From positions 2,666,001 through 2,730,000 of the forward strand of contig NZ_CADCWQ010000001.1 of the NCBI RefSeq assembly GCF_902806455.1: a stretch of 64,000 nucleotides of DNA, given 5' to 3'. The notes below the pieces were generated by a model. The model had not been told where the DNA came from, did no database searches, and saw only the letters and a list, made by a program, of their open reading frames with translations. Below are positions 51,331-60,227 of this stretch, one piece after another. This DNA comes from Virgibacillus doumboii. GTDB lineage: Bacteria > Bacillota > Bacilli > Bacillales > Amphibacillaceae. The translations under genes and the position numbers were made by a program. Numbering within the stretch: the first letter of the stretch is position 1; each line of letters opens with the position of its first letter.

Positions 51331-52543
51331 TTCCGATATTAACGGTGCTGTTGATATCTCGCGAAAGCGTTGTACCGCAGTTTACACATGTAAAGCTGCG
51401 AATAGATGGTTCTTTCTTCTCCTTATTGCCGCAAACACAACAGGTTTTCGTTGTATCACGTTCATCAATTTTATAATAATGCTTGCCATTTTTTGCTTGC
51501 ACCCAGTTTAAAATACTGCGAAATTTACCGACAGGTGTTTGATTTAACATCGCCCTTCGCATCGTTCCGTACGTCGCAACATCTGGTGATGGTGTATAGT
51601 CACCAATGTAAATGGCATCATAACGCTTTGAAAAATAATGTGCATAACTAAATAACAACGTCTTCATTTGTTCTCGACGCTTCAATTCAGCTTTCACTAA
51701 AGCACAATTGAGTCTTTTCCAGCGTTTGCTCGGTTCAAAGTAAGTGACCTTTTCAGTACATACGAGCTTGCTTAGCTTTTCGCATTTGTCCCGTCTGGAT
51801 TTAATATCATCAATGCGTTTATCCCAATATTTCAGTAAAGCATTCATTGATTTCAATTCGTATGACTTCCCATCACTACCAAGACCCACTGCCAGATTTT
51901 TATGATTGGGATCAAACACAATAAACGATTGTTCCTCTACTTGCTCGATTTCTTTGCAGTCTTTTATGGTGAAAATGGCATAATAGGAATTCAAATCTTT
52001 TGTAATGCGAAGCGTTTTTATTTCTTCTGTTTCGCTTAGTGCAACACCCTCCACAAGACCTACGTTGATCCAAATAGACTTTTTCGTTTTTTTATCTGTT
52101 TTCTTTGCTTCTTTTAATTCCTCGTCTTTTAACCTTCCAAAAGTTATGGAAAGTTCACTGGAATTCACTAATTTGAACCCTTTCTTGGGCTCATCATAAT
52201 ACAACGAAAACCATTTCTTTTTCCAGGAACGATACTTTGGCTTATGATTGGCCAGTTTTTCATCAAAAAAACGGTTGTAGGCATCATTTAATCGTAATGC
52301 TGTATTTTTTAAAGGAGATGAATGGACTTTATATAAAAATGGGTTTTCCTTTTTTATTTTGGGTACCTCATTACGCAAATTTCTTCCGGAAAGTAACCTC
52401 TTCGCGTTCCCATCTCGATAGTCGTCCTCAACCGCATCAAGCAATTGATTATACAGCCAATTGCACATTCTGGACTGGGAATCTAACAGTTGTCTGTTTT
52501 CTTTTGAAACAACCAGTCTGACTTTTTTATTGTACGTAAGCAT
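51200..52543 (-). CDS. tnpB: IS607-type TnpB, RNA-guided nuclease
   Basis: A 447-residue TnpB. RuvC-I Asp is in FIVFDPNHKNLAVG (Asp 211); the C-terminal zinc ribbon has CCVC (368-371) and CVNC (386-389); RuvC-III Asp is in LSRDINSTVN (Asp 396). The usual RuvC-II Glu is replaced: the strand reads IYIGDYTPS (Gly314-Asp315). Glu361 in KIDERDTTKTCC may be the substitute catalytic residue, as proposed for TnpB proteins with moved active sites. ATG at 52543 follows GAGGAC. The partner transposase is a deletion remnant. Confidence 0.88.
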   Translation of the reverse strand: MLTYNKKVRLVVSKENRQLLDSQSRMCNWLYNQLLDAVEDDYRDGNAKRLLSGRNLRNEVPKIKKENPFLYKVHSSPLKNTALRLNDAYNRFFDEKLANHKPKYRSWKKKWFSLYYDEPKKGFKLVNSSELSITFGRLKDEELKEAKKTDKKTKKSIWINVGLVEGVALSETEEIKTLRITKDLNSYYAIFTIKDCKEIEQVEEQSFIVFDPNHKNLAVGLGSDGKSYELKSMNALLKYWDKRIDDIKSRRDKCEKLSKLVCTEKVTYFEPSKRWKRLNCALVKAELKRREQMKTLLFSYAHYFSKRYDAIYIGDYTPSPDVATYGTMRRAMLNQTPVGKFRSILNWVQAKNGKHYYKIDERDTTKTCCVCGNKEKKEPSIRSFTCVNCGTTLSRDINSTVNIGKKAKKRLPRAGYIGVESPMYTVWWDCKQARVACGVTPSAGLGK

Positions 52544-52724
52544 GTTCGTTGTCCTCAATTGCTTGTTTTACTGTCTGTTGCAGTCTTTTTCGTTTATGAC
52601 TTCTACTTCCGTACAAACGACTGCTGAAAACGGTTATAATGGAAAGCATGTCTTCAACTAATTCTTGTTCGTATGTATTAGGGTATACGCCAAGCATTTT
52701 TGATGCTTCTTCCATTGTATACAC
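52527..52724 (-). pseudogene. tnpA: IS607 TnpA serine recombinase remnant with internal deletion
   Basis: The 65 codons begin YTMEEASKMLGVYPNT, the MerR-like HTH of IS607 TnpA, and then jump to the extreme C-terminal part ELVEDMLSIITVFSSRLYGS with RSHKRKRLQ. Full-length TnpA is about 190-210 residues, so the serine catalytic domain has been deleted in frame. The end overlaps the tnpB start, as in intact elements. Confidence 0.85.
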
Positions 52725-52916
52725 TTTATTAACCCCCTTGTGATTTATATATCTACATTATTCGACAAAGCGGATTAACTTACCTGCAAGAAAGTTGTTA
52801 ATTTTAAATAATTTTGTTTAAACTGTTTTATTGCCCCTCCCGGTACTCTAAACCCATATGTTAATGTTTTGTCGCAACACTTATAATCATAGAAAAACGT
52901 TTATAAATGAAAACCA
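52725..52916. other. Intergenic region, probable left end of the IS607-type element
   Basis: AT-rich sequence with no reading frame. The boundary with host DNA could not be fixed; IS607 ends have no inverted repeats to find. Confidence 0.35.
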
Positions 52917-53219
52917 TTAAAAAACAGTATAAAACGTATGAATTCCCCAAAAAAGCAATAGAACAAATAATATTAAATATGTAATATCCCTGGTTTGCCT
53001 CATTGTATTATAAAAAGATAGCTTATAAATAAAATAAATGATAACAATAACAGTACTGATAAAGACAATAGTAAAAGCTAAGAAATCTCTATTTGTAAAT
53101 TGAAAATAGATTAGCAGCACAGAGTAAAATACAGCTAATGTTTTTTTAGTGTTTACGTATTGCTTCCCATCGAAAATAACTTCTATTATCGGTGTTTTTT
53201 TATCATTATGTTGATCCAT
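52917..53219 (-). CDS. Hypothetical membrane protein, 100 aa
   Basis: Three to four hydrophobic segments follow a short polar head (DQHNDKKTPIIEVIFDGKQY). AAAGGAGGAT precedes the ATG. The head resembles that of small DUF-type Bacillus membrane proteins but I cannot name the family. Confidence 0.65.
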   Translation of the reverse strand: MDQHNDKKTPIIEVIFDGKQYVNTKKTLAVFYSVLLIYFQFTNRDFLAFTIVFISTVIVIIYFIYKLSFYNTMRQTRDITYLILFVLLLFWGIHTFYTVF

Positions 53220-53337
53220 ATATCCTCCTTTTTAACGACTGTACTACAATGCTAACTCAATATCCTTCAAACCCTATACTAACATAATATTATGAATATT
53301 TTTCAAAAAAATAAAAGACAACCAAATAAATGATTGC

Positions 53338-54180
53338 CTAATTCTGTATCCTGGGGAGACCTTGTGGAGTTTTTCCCTTAACGAGCTTTAGCGTCGCTAC
53401 TATAAGAAAACTAACAATCACTAATAAAAGCCAAGAACTCACCTTTCCCAGATGTACGAGACTCCATGCTTCGGTTTGATATGGATATTCCCACGCTCCA
53501 AAGTACGTTGCGATATTCTCGGCTATCCATATAAAAAAACCAATAAGTACAAAAGAAAGTGCGATTGGCATGCGGTAACGCGTTCCATTAACTTCGTATG
53601 CAACCCATGATTGCCAAAAGACGATAATTACAAGTCCGGATAACCACCAGCGGACATCAATCCAATAATGATGGGTGAAAAAATTCAAATAGATTGCAGC
53701 TGCAAGCGGGACAACGATTAAAAACGGCGGCCACTTAATCAGTTCAACCTTCAGTCTCCTCCATGCCTGACAAAGATAACTCGCCACACTTGCATACATG
53801 AATCCGCTATACAAAGGTACCCCAAAAACTTTGGAATACCCTTCCTCCGGATAAGACCAGGAGCCCATATGCACCTTGAACAGTTCAAGCGCCAGACCGA
53901 TAAGGTGGAATAACGTGATTACCTTTAGTTCATCCCGTGTTTCAAGACCGGAGCGGGCCATCCATACTTGCATCAGAAGACATATGATGAGCAGCCAGTC
54001 ATACCGCGGCAGGAAGGGCAACGGCATGATTTGCGTAATCGCCAAAGAAGCAAATATAACGACAGGAAACAGACATGACATGGCCTGCTCCCAGCCAAAA
54101 CGAACAAGTTGTTTTAGTACTCTCATAATTTGTGCCTTCAACGGTTTTTTCTGATAATCATTTGGAAGACTTAAATTCAC
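53338..54180 (-). CDS. DUF817 membrane protein, 280 aa
   Basis: Eight or so membrane segments with the conserved HMGSWSYPEEGYSKVFGVPL and GAWEYPYQTEAWSLVHLGKV stretches that mark DUF817 (YoaT type). GTG at 54180 follows GGGGGAG. It is downstream of a DUF2975/XRE pair in the same direction. Function unknown. Confidence 0.88.
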   Translation of the reverse strand: MNLSLPNDYQKKPLKAQIMRVLKQLVRFGWEQAMSCLFPVVIFASLAITQIMPLPFLPRYDWLLIICLLMQVWMARSGLETRDELKVITLFHLIGLALELFKVHMGSWSYPEEGYSKVFGVPLYSGFMYASVASYLCQAWRRLKVELIKWPPFLIVVPLAAAIYLNFFTHHYWIDVRWWLSGLVIIVFWQSWVAYEVNGTRYRMPIALSFVLIGFFIWIAENIATYFGAWEYPYQTEAWSLVHLGKVSSWLLLVIVSFLIVATLKLVKGKTPQGLPRIQN

Positions 54181-54194
54181 GCATAACTCCCCCT

Positions 54195-54416
54195 TTATGC
54201 TTGGGTTTCCTCATCACTTCGGTATTCCAAAATATCCCCTGGCTGACAATCCAATGCCTTGCAAATCGACTCTAACGTTGATAATCGAATCGCTTTTGCC
54301 TTTCCGTTTTTCAATATAGAAAGGTTAGCCATTGTAATCCCAACCCGATCGGAAAGTTCTGTCACGCTCATTTTCCTTTTAGCCAGCATCACATCAATAT
54401 TGATTATAATCGCCAT
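54195..54416 (-). CDS. Small XRE-type HTH regulator (YozG-like)
   Basis: A 73-residue protein that is a bare HTH: INIDVMLAKRKMSVTELSDR, VGITMANLSILKNGKAKAIR and LESICKALDCQPGDILEY. Such regulators commonly accompany a DUF2975 membrane protein, as here. ATG at 54416 is behind GAGGTG; the site overlaps the DUF2975 stop, so the genes are coupled. Confidence 0.9.
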   Translation of the reverse strand: MAIIINIDVMLAKRKMSVTELSDRVGITMANLSILKNGKAKAIRLSTLESICKALDCQPGDILEYRSDEETQA

Positions 54417-54426
54417 CTTATTCACC

Positions 54427-54918
54427 TCAGACCGTTAAATCGTTTTCTGATTTGATATCAATTGCCTCTTTTAAGAGCCTTTGAAGAACAGCAGCAAAGA
54501 CTGCAATTACCATGGAAGCACCAATAATAACCATTCCGATTAAGATGAGACCTGGTGCGTCGTCCCACTCCGCTATCATATAGACGAATGGCAGGCCCAC
54601 CACATACAAACCACTGATTGTGATGGCACAGTATTTTATCTTCTTTAGAGCTGTTACAGAAATGTTAGAGAAAGCCTGGTTTTTGTCAATATAACTTAAA
54701 AGTCTTAATGCCTGATACAATGCAAAGTAAAACGGTATCGCCGCTGCATACATAACAATTAAAATACCAAATACCACATAAGCCAACTCTGACCCCTTGC
54801 CCACTTGCTCAAAAGCTTCAAACGCTATTTGAGGCAATAAAAATATACACAAGGCAAGAACCGGGATTCCAATAAGAATAACAGCTATTTTTAAAAAGAG
54901 TGTCGATCCACGTTTCAT
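54427..54918 (-). CDS. DUF2975 membrane protein
   Basis: A 163-residue protein with four membrane segments and the stretch YQALRLLSYIDKNQAFSNIS typical of DUF2975. GAGGTG precedes the ATG. It is translationally linked to the following HTH gene; such pairs are thought to sense or respond at the membrane. Confidence 0.88.
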   Translation of the reverse strand: MKRGSTLFLKIAVILIGIPVLALCIFLLPQIAFEAFEQVGKGSELAYVVFGILIVMYAAAIPFYFALYQALRLLSYIDKNQAFSNISVTALKKIKYCAITISGLYVVGLPFVYMIAEWDDAPGLILIGMVIIGASMVIAVFAAVLQRLLKEAIDIKSENDLTV

Positions 54919-55009
54919 AATAAAAGCACCTCACAAAATTATTTACATATTGATTTTAACACATTATTTATCGTTTTTCAATAAATAATTATTGATTTTA
55001 TTTATTTTC

Positions 55010-55045
55010 GGCAAAAAAATAAGCATTCCTCTTACCAGGGAATGC
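55010..55045 (-). terminator. Terminator
   Basis: AGCATTCC and GGAATGCT pair on the minus strand, followed by TATTTTTTTG. Confidence 0.7.
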
Positions 55046-55053
55046 TCTTTTAC

Positions 55054-55210
55054 TTACGACGAAATGGTTAACCCTAAATATTTAATCCAAATATTCCACT
55101 CGCTATCCTTATCCAGTTCTAATACTCTCTCGCTGATAACAAAGCTTCTTCAATACCTGTTTCTTAAACGCAATAAATGCGCTATTCAAGTTAAGCGCCC
55201 ATTAATGCAA
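55054..55210. other. Decayed gene end and degenerate repeat
   Basis: The minus strand reads FVISERVLELDKDSEWNIWI and then a short tail to a stop at 55054, directly before the terminator; it has no start, so it is a C-terminal remnant. 55172-55205 (AATGCGCTATTCAAGTTAAGCGCCC) weakly resembles the dispersed GCGCCCG repeat. Confidence 0.35.
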
Positions 55211-55243
55211 AAGCTTTTTTTTAGATTATTAATCCCATTATCT

Positions 55244-55486
55244 TTAGAGAACAAAAATTATAATTAAAGTAACTATACCTAAACCATATAATACAATTTT
55301 CTGGCCTGATTTGCTTTTGTGATAAAAATACACAAATAAAAAATAAATCACAGTAGCTACAAAGTAAAAAAGCAACCCTGAAATCACTTCATCTTTACTA
55401 TATTCGTAGGCATAAGCTATAAAATAAATTATTACTGACACTATTGATACTAGGCCTATTAAATTTAAAAATTTATGTGTACTCAT
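55244..55486 (-). CDS. Small membrane protein, 80 aa
   Basis: Three hydrophobic segments with short polar loops (YEYSKDEV, YHKSKSGQK). AGAGGTG precedes the ATG at 55486. Function unknown. Confidence 0.62.
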   Translation of the reverse strand: MSTHKFLNLIGLVSIVSVIIYFIAYAYEYSKDEVISGLLFYFVATVIYFLFVYFYHKSKSGQKIVLYGLGIVTLIIIFVL

Positions 55487-55539
55487 TCCACCTCTTAATG
55501 CCCCCTATCCATCTACAATCTTCTGCAACTCTTCTGGAT

Positions 55540-56121
55540 CTATTTCTCCGCCCATAGATTTACATACAAGTTTTCAACCGTTACCTCAATCATTGATTCT
55601 TCTTCCAAATCAACATCTATATCTTCTTCAGGTGGAAACAAATAAAATCCGAATTCATCTCCATTCCGGTATTTTAAACCGGAATAATCGGATTGACTAA
55701 TTTTATATGATTTACCGCTATACGTTGCTTTTGCTTCTGCACGAAATTCTTCATGTGTGTGATCAACACCCGACACAAGAGTTGCACCACCTAAGCTAAA
55801 AGTTCCACTTGATCTAAAAAACACTTCATATTCCGGTCCATTTTTTACAATTACTCTTGAAACATAAATTCGGTTTTCTCCATCATCAAAGAGGACTTTC
55901 CCCTTGTTACTCTCCAAATCACTTAGATCGATCTCAACTTTATATTTTCCTTCGACGGCGTGTGCATTATTATGATAATCCTCAACGTCGCTGGCTAAAT
56001 AACTGATTCCATTTATCCAAACGCCTCCCAATTCACTCAAGAAAACGATCAGTACAGCACCAACAGTAACTATCGCAGCACCAATATATAGCGTGTTTAA
56101 GTTTAAACGGATTTTCCCCAT
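55540..56121 (-). CDS. Hypothetical single-pass extracytoplasmic protein, 193 aa
   Basis: A basic start (GKIRLNLNTL) and one membrane helix (YIGAAIVTVGAVLIVFLSEL) precede a polar outside domain with beta-type strands (YEVFFRSSGTFSLGG, FGFYLFPPEEDIDVDLEEES). No known domain is recognised. ATG at 56121 has TAGGAGGAT upstream; the frame to 56202 lacks a site. Confidence 0.68.
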   Translation of the reverse strand: MGKIRLNLNTLYIGAAIVTVGAVLIVFLSELGGVWINGISYLASDVEDYHNNAHAVEGKYKVEIDLSDLESNKGKVLFDDGENRIYVSRVIVKNGPEYEVFFRSSGTFSLGGATLVSGVDHTHEEFRAEAKATYSGKSYKISQSDYSGLKYRNGDEFGFYLFPPEEDIDVDLEEESMIEVTVENLYVNLWAEK

Positions 56122-56216
56122 TAAAATCCTCCTAGTTAAATCAAATTTAAATTCTCCTTCAAGAGTTCGGATACAATTAATATAGAAAATGAATGTCCAC
56201 ACCTGTCACTTAATTA

Positions 56217-56639
56217 TCAAAACAAGCCGAAAAAGTCAGTTGTAAAAAATAAAAACAGAAATACAACTATAAACCCTAATTGATAAAGAGTTAGAATATA
56301 AGCCTTCCGATTTGTTGCATATTTCCACTCCATAATAGCTCTAGCTGTTTCAGATACTACGATAAACATAAGTATTATGAACCATATATCCAAAAACCAA
56401 ATTCTTTCTGCAGGTTCTTTCAAGCTGTTATAGGTTGATCCGAATAATAGAAGGATTACAGAAGAAATCCTAATGGTGAAATCAATTTTTTTATGCTGGT
56501 CATTTACATGGTTATAGGAGAAAAATTTCTTTCTCTCAACTTTTAGCCATTTTCTCATGACTGTATCGGACGCAAAGGATAATATTAAAAAAATTGCCAG
56601 CGCAATAACCAATTTCTTCCATATTATTGGTTCTACCAT
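56217..56639 (-). CDS. DUF4181 membrane protein
   Basis: A 140-residue protein with four membrane segments and the RKWLKVERKKFFSYNHVN and RAIMEWKYATNRKAYIL stretches of DUF4181. ATG at 56639 follows AAGGGAGATG; the frame to 56681 has no site. Function unknown. Confidence 0.8.
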   Translation of the reverse strand: MVEPIIWKKLVIALAIFLILSFASDTVMRKWLKVERKKFFSYNHVNDQHKKIDFTIRISSVILLLFGSTYNSLKEPAERIWFLDIWFIILMFIVVSETARAIMEWKYATNRKAYILTLYQLGFIVVFLFLFFTTDFFGLF

Positions 56640-56752
56640 AAAAAAACATCTCCCTTCTTCCACTAAGGTGCATCTATACAATCCACTCCTCCTTGAGGTG
56701 ATGGTAAAGCAAGCACTTGTTTTGTTATGGCATCCGTTTGTTAAATATAATT

Positions 56753-57079
56753 TTAATCTTCTACTGGTTTAATCTTGAACCTCATATGGTCTAAATCCCA
56801 AACATCTTCATCAACATTTGATTCCACAATCACTAAAAACTTCTCTCCAATTTCATAATCCTCAATGTTTTCAGCAGAGATTTCGTAGATGTTTCCATTT
56901 TTTCTTGATTCAGGTGCATTATATTCCTTCATTATAAGTATCTCTTTTTCAACAAGTATCTCTTCAACAGTTCCAGTAAATCTAAATTCTTCATTCCAAT
57001 CACCCGTATTATCGGCTGCACATCCAACAAATAGCCACACTAGCAACAATAAAATCAATAATGATTTTTTACTATCCAA
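56753..57079 (-). CDS. Lipoprotein with DUF3221-like domain, 108 aa
   Basis: A lipoprotein signal (KKSLLILLLLVWLFVGC, lipobox FVGC) is followed by an OB-like domain RFTGTVEEILVEKEILIM resembling DUF3221. It would be anchored outside the membrane. A shorter broken lipoprotein of similar type lies just upstream at 57143-57311. Confidence 0.75.
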   Translation of the reverse strand: MDSKKSLLILLLLVWLFVGCAADNTGDWNEEFRFTGTVEEILVEKEILIMKEYNAPESRKNGNIYEISAENIEDYEIGEKFLVIVESNVDEDVWDLDHMRFKIKPVED

Positions 57080-57142
57080 AACCTTCTCCCCTTAAACATG
57101 ATCCTTATTCTATGATTCTGCTCCTTTAACTTAGGAAGCGGT

Positions 57143-57311
57143 TTAACGATCGCACCCTTCAGTTACTGTAAATAAATATCCGCCATGACCTTCATCGATA
57201 CGAGCGATCCTGTCAACTCCAGTTCTCCACTAAAATCTGAGCTTTCATTGTTAATGCACCCAGCTAAAAGAAAAGCAAACTTAATGCCAGCAATTTAACA
57301 AGGTATCTCAA
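57143..57311 (-). pseudogene. Lipoprotein gene fragment with two frameshifts
   Basis: TTG at 57311 follows AAGGGGGAT and encodes a signal (RYLVKLLALSLLF). After one shift the frame gives LLAGC (lipobox) and NNESSDFSGELELTG; after a second it gives RIARIDEGHGGYLFTVTEGC and a stop at 57143. The pieces look like the start of a DUF3221-type lipoprotein related to its neighbour. Confidence 0.55.
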
Positions 57312-57315
57312 AAAA

Positions 57316-57489
57316 TCATCCCCCTTGATTCTTATTCAACTCCTCTAATTCTTTTTCTATTTCTTCGTTAGAGCTCCGTTCATCTCTTTTATTTGCGGAA
57401 TTAATCTGTCTTAACTGGTATTTAATGACTTCCAAACTGTAAATAACATATACTGCGAACAATACGCCCCCTAAAACAATCCAGAACAC
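57316..57489 (-). CDS. Small single-pass membrane protein with charged tail, 57 aa
   Basis: GTG at 57489 follows AAGGGTGAG. One membrane helix (FWIVLGGVLFAVYVIYSLEV) precedes a long charged, coiled-coil-like tail (SNEEIEKELEELNKNQGG). Its stop lies four bases before the TTG of the broken lipoprotein, and its start lies just after the upstream gene, so it is in an operon. Function unknown. Confidence 0.6.
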   Translation of the reverse strand: MFWIVLGGVLFAVYVIYSLEVIKYQLRQINSANKRDERSSNEEIEKELEELNKNQGG

Positions 57490-57495
57490 ATAATC

Positions 57496-57930
57496 TCACC
57501 CTTCGTCTTTCATTGTTATGTCCGTAACTACAGGTTCCAAGTAAGAAATCACATTAACATTATGCTCATAACAGGCCAGTGAGTAATGCGTGAACTTTTT
57601 ACCTGGTAAAATATCTTCCAACTGCGATTCCTTATGTACAAAGTCCAAATAATTCGATTTACTGTAAACCCTAAAAGAATCACCCTCGAATTGTTCAGCA
57701 TCGTTCCAAACAGTAAAATCATCATAGATAACAGAGTAGGTTATATAGTTTGGAAAGTCTATCTGAAACGTCTTAACATTACTGTCAGGATGAGGATAGA
57801 TAAGCAAATCAGTAACATTCTCACTTGCATTAACAATTATTCGCAGCATTGTTTCCTTTGTTCTTGGTTCTGAAATGTTTTCAAAAGAAAGATGGCTTGC
57901 TTTTTCTTTTACTAAATCTTTGAAATTCAT
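57496..57930 (-). CDS. Hypothetical soluble protein, 144 aa
   Basis: An acidic/aromatic protein with LLIYPHPDSNVKTFQIDFPN near residue 40 and WNDAEQFEGDSFRVYS near residue 72. The IYPxPD and DAExF marks are shared with the 66-aa protein at 1939-2139. GGGGGTGGAG precedes the ATG. No known fold is recognised; it may belong to a small Bacillaceae family. Confidence 0.7.
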   Translation of the reverse strand: MNFKDLVKEKASHLSFENISEPRTKETMLRIIVNASENVTDLLIYPHPDSNVKTFQIDFPNYITYSVIYDDFTVWNDAEQFEGDSFRVYSKSNYLDFVHKESQLEDILPGKKFTHYSLACYEHNVNVISYLEPVVTDITMKDEG

Positions 57931-57950
57931 AGAAACTCCACCCCCATGAT

Positions 57951-58142
57951 TTAGTTAAAAAAGAAAGAACTGAATATACCAAACAGGAGGATTAATATAA
58001 TACCACCGAACATAAAGTAACCAATTAGTTTAATCGGTTGTGGAAGCCATCCTCCTTTATCAACAGGAATACCTTCTATCTTATGGAGATGCTCCATTGC
58101 GTCATTTATAGGTTTGTCAGGTTCCTCGTTTTCATTTGTCAC
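57951..58142 (-). CDS. Small tail-anchored membrane protein, 63 aa
   Basis: A polar N-terminal half (NDAMEHLHKIEGIPVDKGGW) is followed by one membrane helix (YFMFGGIILILLFGIFSSF). GTG at 58142 follows AGGGG. It begins one base after the 2H phosphoesterase stop, so the two are coupled. Function unknown. Confidence 0.65.
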   Translation of the reverse strand: MTNENEEPDKPINDAMEHLHKIEGIPVDKGGWLPQPIKLIGYFMFGGIILILLFGIFSSFFFN

Positions 58143-58143
58143 C

Positions 58144-58680
58144 TTAGAACCCCTCCCGCAAGGAAATGTCTAAATACTTCACATACTCACCTTCAATTTC
58201 CCGGTAAACCCTCACAAAGTTCACATCAAAGGTCGGGTAAGGAGCAAGTTTACTTTCTGCCAGCCTTGCCATATCCTTTAGTTCCTGTTTTGATAATCCG
58301 TAACCGGCTTTGCCTAAAGTCATATGTGGCACAAAATCATCAAGTTCAAAGTATTGTTTTACCAAATCTGCAGAAGGCGAAATTGCTCTAACTATATTTT
58401 TATGAATTTCCATAAGTTCTGTAGACTTTACACTTAAATACAGTATATCTTCTCCAAAAAATTCCGGCCGGTCCAGTGAAATTTGAAAGGCAGCAAAGTT
58501 TTCGCAGACACCTCTAACTTTTTCCAGCCACTTTTCATCCGGAGTTAAACCACCCTGTGCTTTGAGAGTTATATGAGGTTCAACGACCTCATCGATTCGA
58601 TGATTTTTCCACTTCTGCCTAAACTTGCTTATCTTTTTTAAGTATTCTTCCGGTGGTACAATGCCAATGAAGTATTGCAT
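58144..58680 (-). CDS. 2'-5' RNA ligase / 2H phosphoesterase family (YjcG-like)
   Basis: A 178-residue protein with two HxTx motifs, EPHITLKAQGG near residue 35 and VPHMTLGKAGYG near residue 119. This places it in the 2H phosphoesterase superfamily, which cuts or joins 2'-5' or cyclic phosphates of RNA or nucleotides. It begins four bases after the GNAT gene stop. Substrate unknown. Confidence 0.9.
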   Translation of the reverse strand: MQYFIGIVPPEEYLKKISKFRQKWKNHRIDEVVEPHITLKAQGGLTPDEKWLEKVRGVCENFAAFQISLDRPEFFGEDILYLSVKSTELMEIHKNIVRAISPSADLVKQYFELDDFVPHMTLGKAGYGLSKQELKDMARLAESKLAPYPTFDVNFVRVYREIEGEYVKYLDISLREGF

Positions 58681-58684
58681 TTAA

Positions 58685-59251
58685 TCAACTCCCTAAATAA
58701 CGATGTCTCTTTTTCCAAATCTCCCGTGTCAGTTTCATATTTATTGAATCGATCCATTCCCCTTCAAACTCCAAATCATTTTTATCCACACTATCAAAAA
58801 CAAAACCAACCTTTTCATAAACGCTTTTTGCACGTGGATTAAAGTCAAAAACACTTAAAGTTAATTGATTCAGTTTCGTATTCATAAAAATATAATCGAC
58901 CAGTAGTTGCGTAGATTCTTTTCCAAGTCCACGGTCTCTTCCTCTGTGCCCAATTAGTATTCTATAATTCATACTCTCATTTCTCTCATCATACAAATTG
59001 ACTACTACTTCTCCAACTACGATATTTTGGGATTTATCAACAATGGCCAGATCCAATCGATCAGATTGTTCATTTCTTGTGTGATACCAATTTGTAAACT
59101 TTTCTCTATTAAATTCAGATGAGCTTCCCGTATATTTTAAAACGATAGGGTCTTTTACACACTCCTCCATAAAGGGAATGTCATCATTCTTAAATGGGCT
59201 CAGAATTACTTTATCCCCCATTATTACTGGCTTATTGCTTAAATCTATCAT
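58685..59251 (-). CDS. GNAT-family (RimJ/RimL-like) N-acetyltransferase
   Basis: A 188-residue enzyme with LIGHRGRDRGLGKESTQLLV near residue 101 and SVFDFNPRAKSVYEKVGFVF, both typical of RimJ/L types that acetylate protein or antibiotic amines. GGGGTG precedes the ATG. It is co-transcribed with the 2H phosphoesterase downstream. Confidence 0.87.
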   Translation of the reverse strand: MIDLSNKPVIMGDKVILSPFKNDDIPFMEECVKDPIVLKYTGSSSEFNREKFTNWYHTRNEQSDRLDLAIVDKSQNIVVGEVVVNLYDERNESMNYRILIGHRGRDRGLGKESTQLLVDYIFMNTKLNQLTLSVFDFNPRAKSVYEKVGFVFDSVDKNDLEFEGEWIDSINMKLTREIWKKRHRYLGS

Positions 59252-59286
59252 TTATATTTCACCCCTATGTTTTGTCTGGTTGTCTA

Positions 59287-60198
59287 TTATTTATACCCCT
59301 CTATATTCGCAGGTTTACCGGCTTCAACCACTTCCGCAATATACCTGAAGCTATCCGGCTGTGTTCCATCAAGGTCATATAAATCATACATCTTAGCCAA
59401 ATCCCCACTTGACAGTGATTGCCCGTTCAAGCGGTGTTTATCAGGATCTTTTGCGATTGCAGCATTGCCCCGCCCCAGGAAACGAGGTGTCTCTGAAATA
59501 GCGAAATGTGGATCTTTCTTTATTCCGTCCTGCCAGTTTTCCTCTGTAACGTCAAACTCCTCCAGCATGATTTCCGAGCGCATCCAACCGGGAGTAACAG
59601 ATAGGGCTGTGCATTCATATGGTGACAATTCATGTGACAGGGCTTTTGCCATTCGAATAACCGAGCTTTTCGACAGATCATAAAAGAACGGCTGACGATA
59701 CATGCTGTTGTTAAATTCCTCGGTACCGTCCGTCACCTCAATGACAAGTCCTCCCTTATTCTTGATAAGCAAGGGCAGTGTGTAATGGCTAGTCACGATA
59801 TGTGTGTCAATTGCCAGTCGCAGTATCCGCATGCCTTTTTCCAAATCATGCTCCCAAACGGGTTTCCCCCATTCGACCAGATACTCGCTTCCCCAGATAT
59901 CGTTGACAAGTATGTCCAGTCTGCCATATTCCGCTTCGATTTGATCAATAAGGGCTTTTACCTGATCATATTCCAGATGGTCAACCTTCATCGCAATTCC
60001 AGTACCACCCAGTTCATTAACCAGTTCCGCTGTTTCTTCAATCGTCTCCGGTCGCCCATATTCAGAAGTTTCGTTACGTGTCGTGCGGCCGGTAACGATA
60101 ACCGTTGCCCCTGCAGCACCAAGTTCCATTGCAATGCCGCGTCCTGCCCCCCTTGTTCCTCCTGCTACCAGAGCCACTCTCCCTGCTAAAGAATTCAT
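59287..60198 (-). CDS. Short-chain dehydrogenase/reductase, 303 aa
   Basis: A long SDR with nucleotide-binding ALVAGGTRGAGRGIAMELGA near the start, DILVNDIWGSEY in place of the usual NNAG, and FFYDLSKSSVIRMAKAL (YxxxK type: Tyr and Lys spaced four apart). The extended C-terminal part is typical of a Bacillus SDR subgroup. ATG at 60198 is behind GGAGTG; the frame to 60255 has no site. Substrate unknown. Confidence 0.88.
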   Translation of the reverse strand: MNSLAGRVALVAGGTRGAGRGIAMELGAAGATVIVTGRTTRNETSEYGRPETIEETAELVNELGGTGIAMKVDHLEYDQVKALIDQIEAEYGRLDILVNDIWGSEYLVEWGKPVWEHDLEKGMRILRLAIDTHIVTSHYTLPLLIKNKGGLVIEVTDGTEEFNNSMYRQPFFYDLSKSSVIRMAKALSHELSPYECTALSVTPGWMRSEIMLEEFDVTEENWQDGIKKDPHFAISETPRFLGRGNAAIAKDPDKHRLNGQSLSSGDLAKMYDLYDLDGTQPDSFRYIAEVVEAGKPANIEGYK

Positions 60199-60227
60199 TT
60201 CACTCCACTTCCCCTCGTTAATAATAA

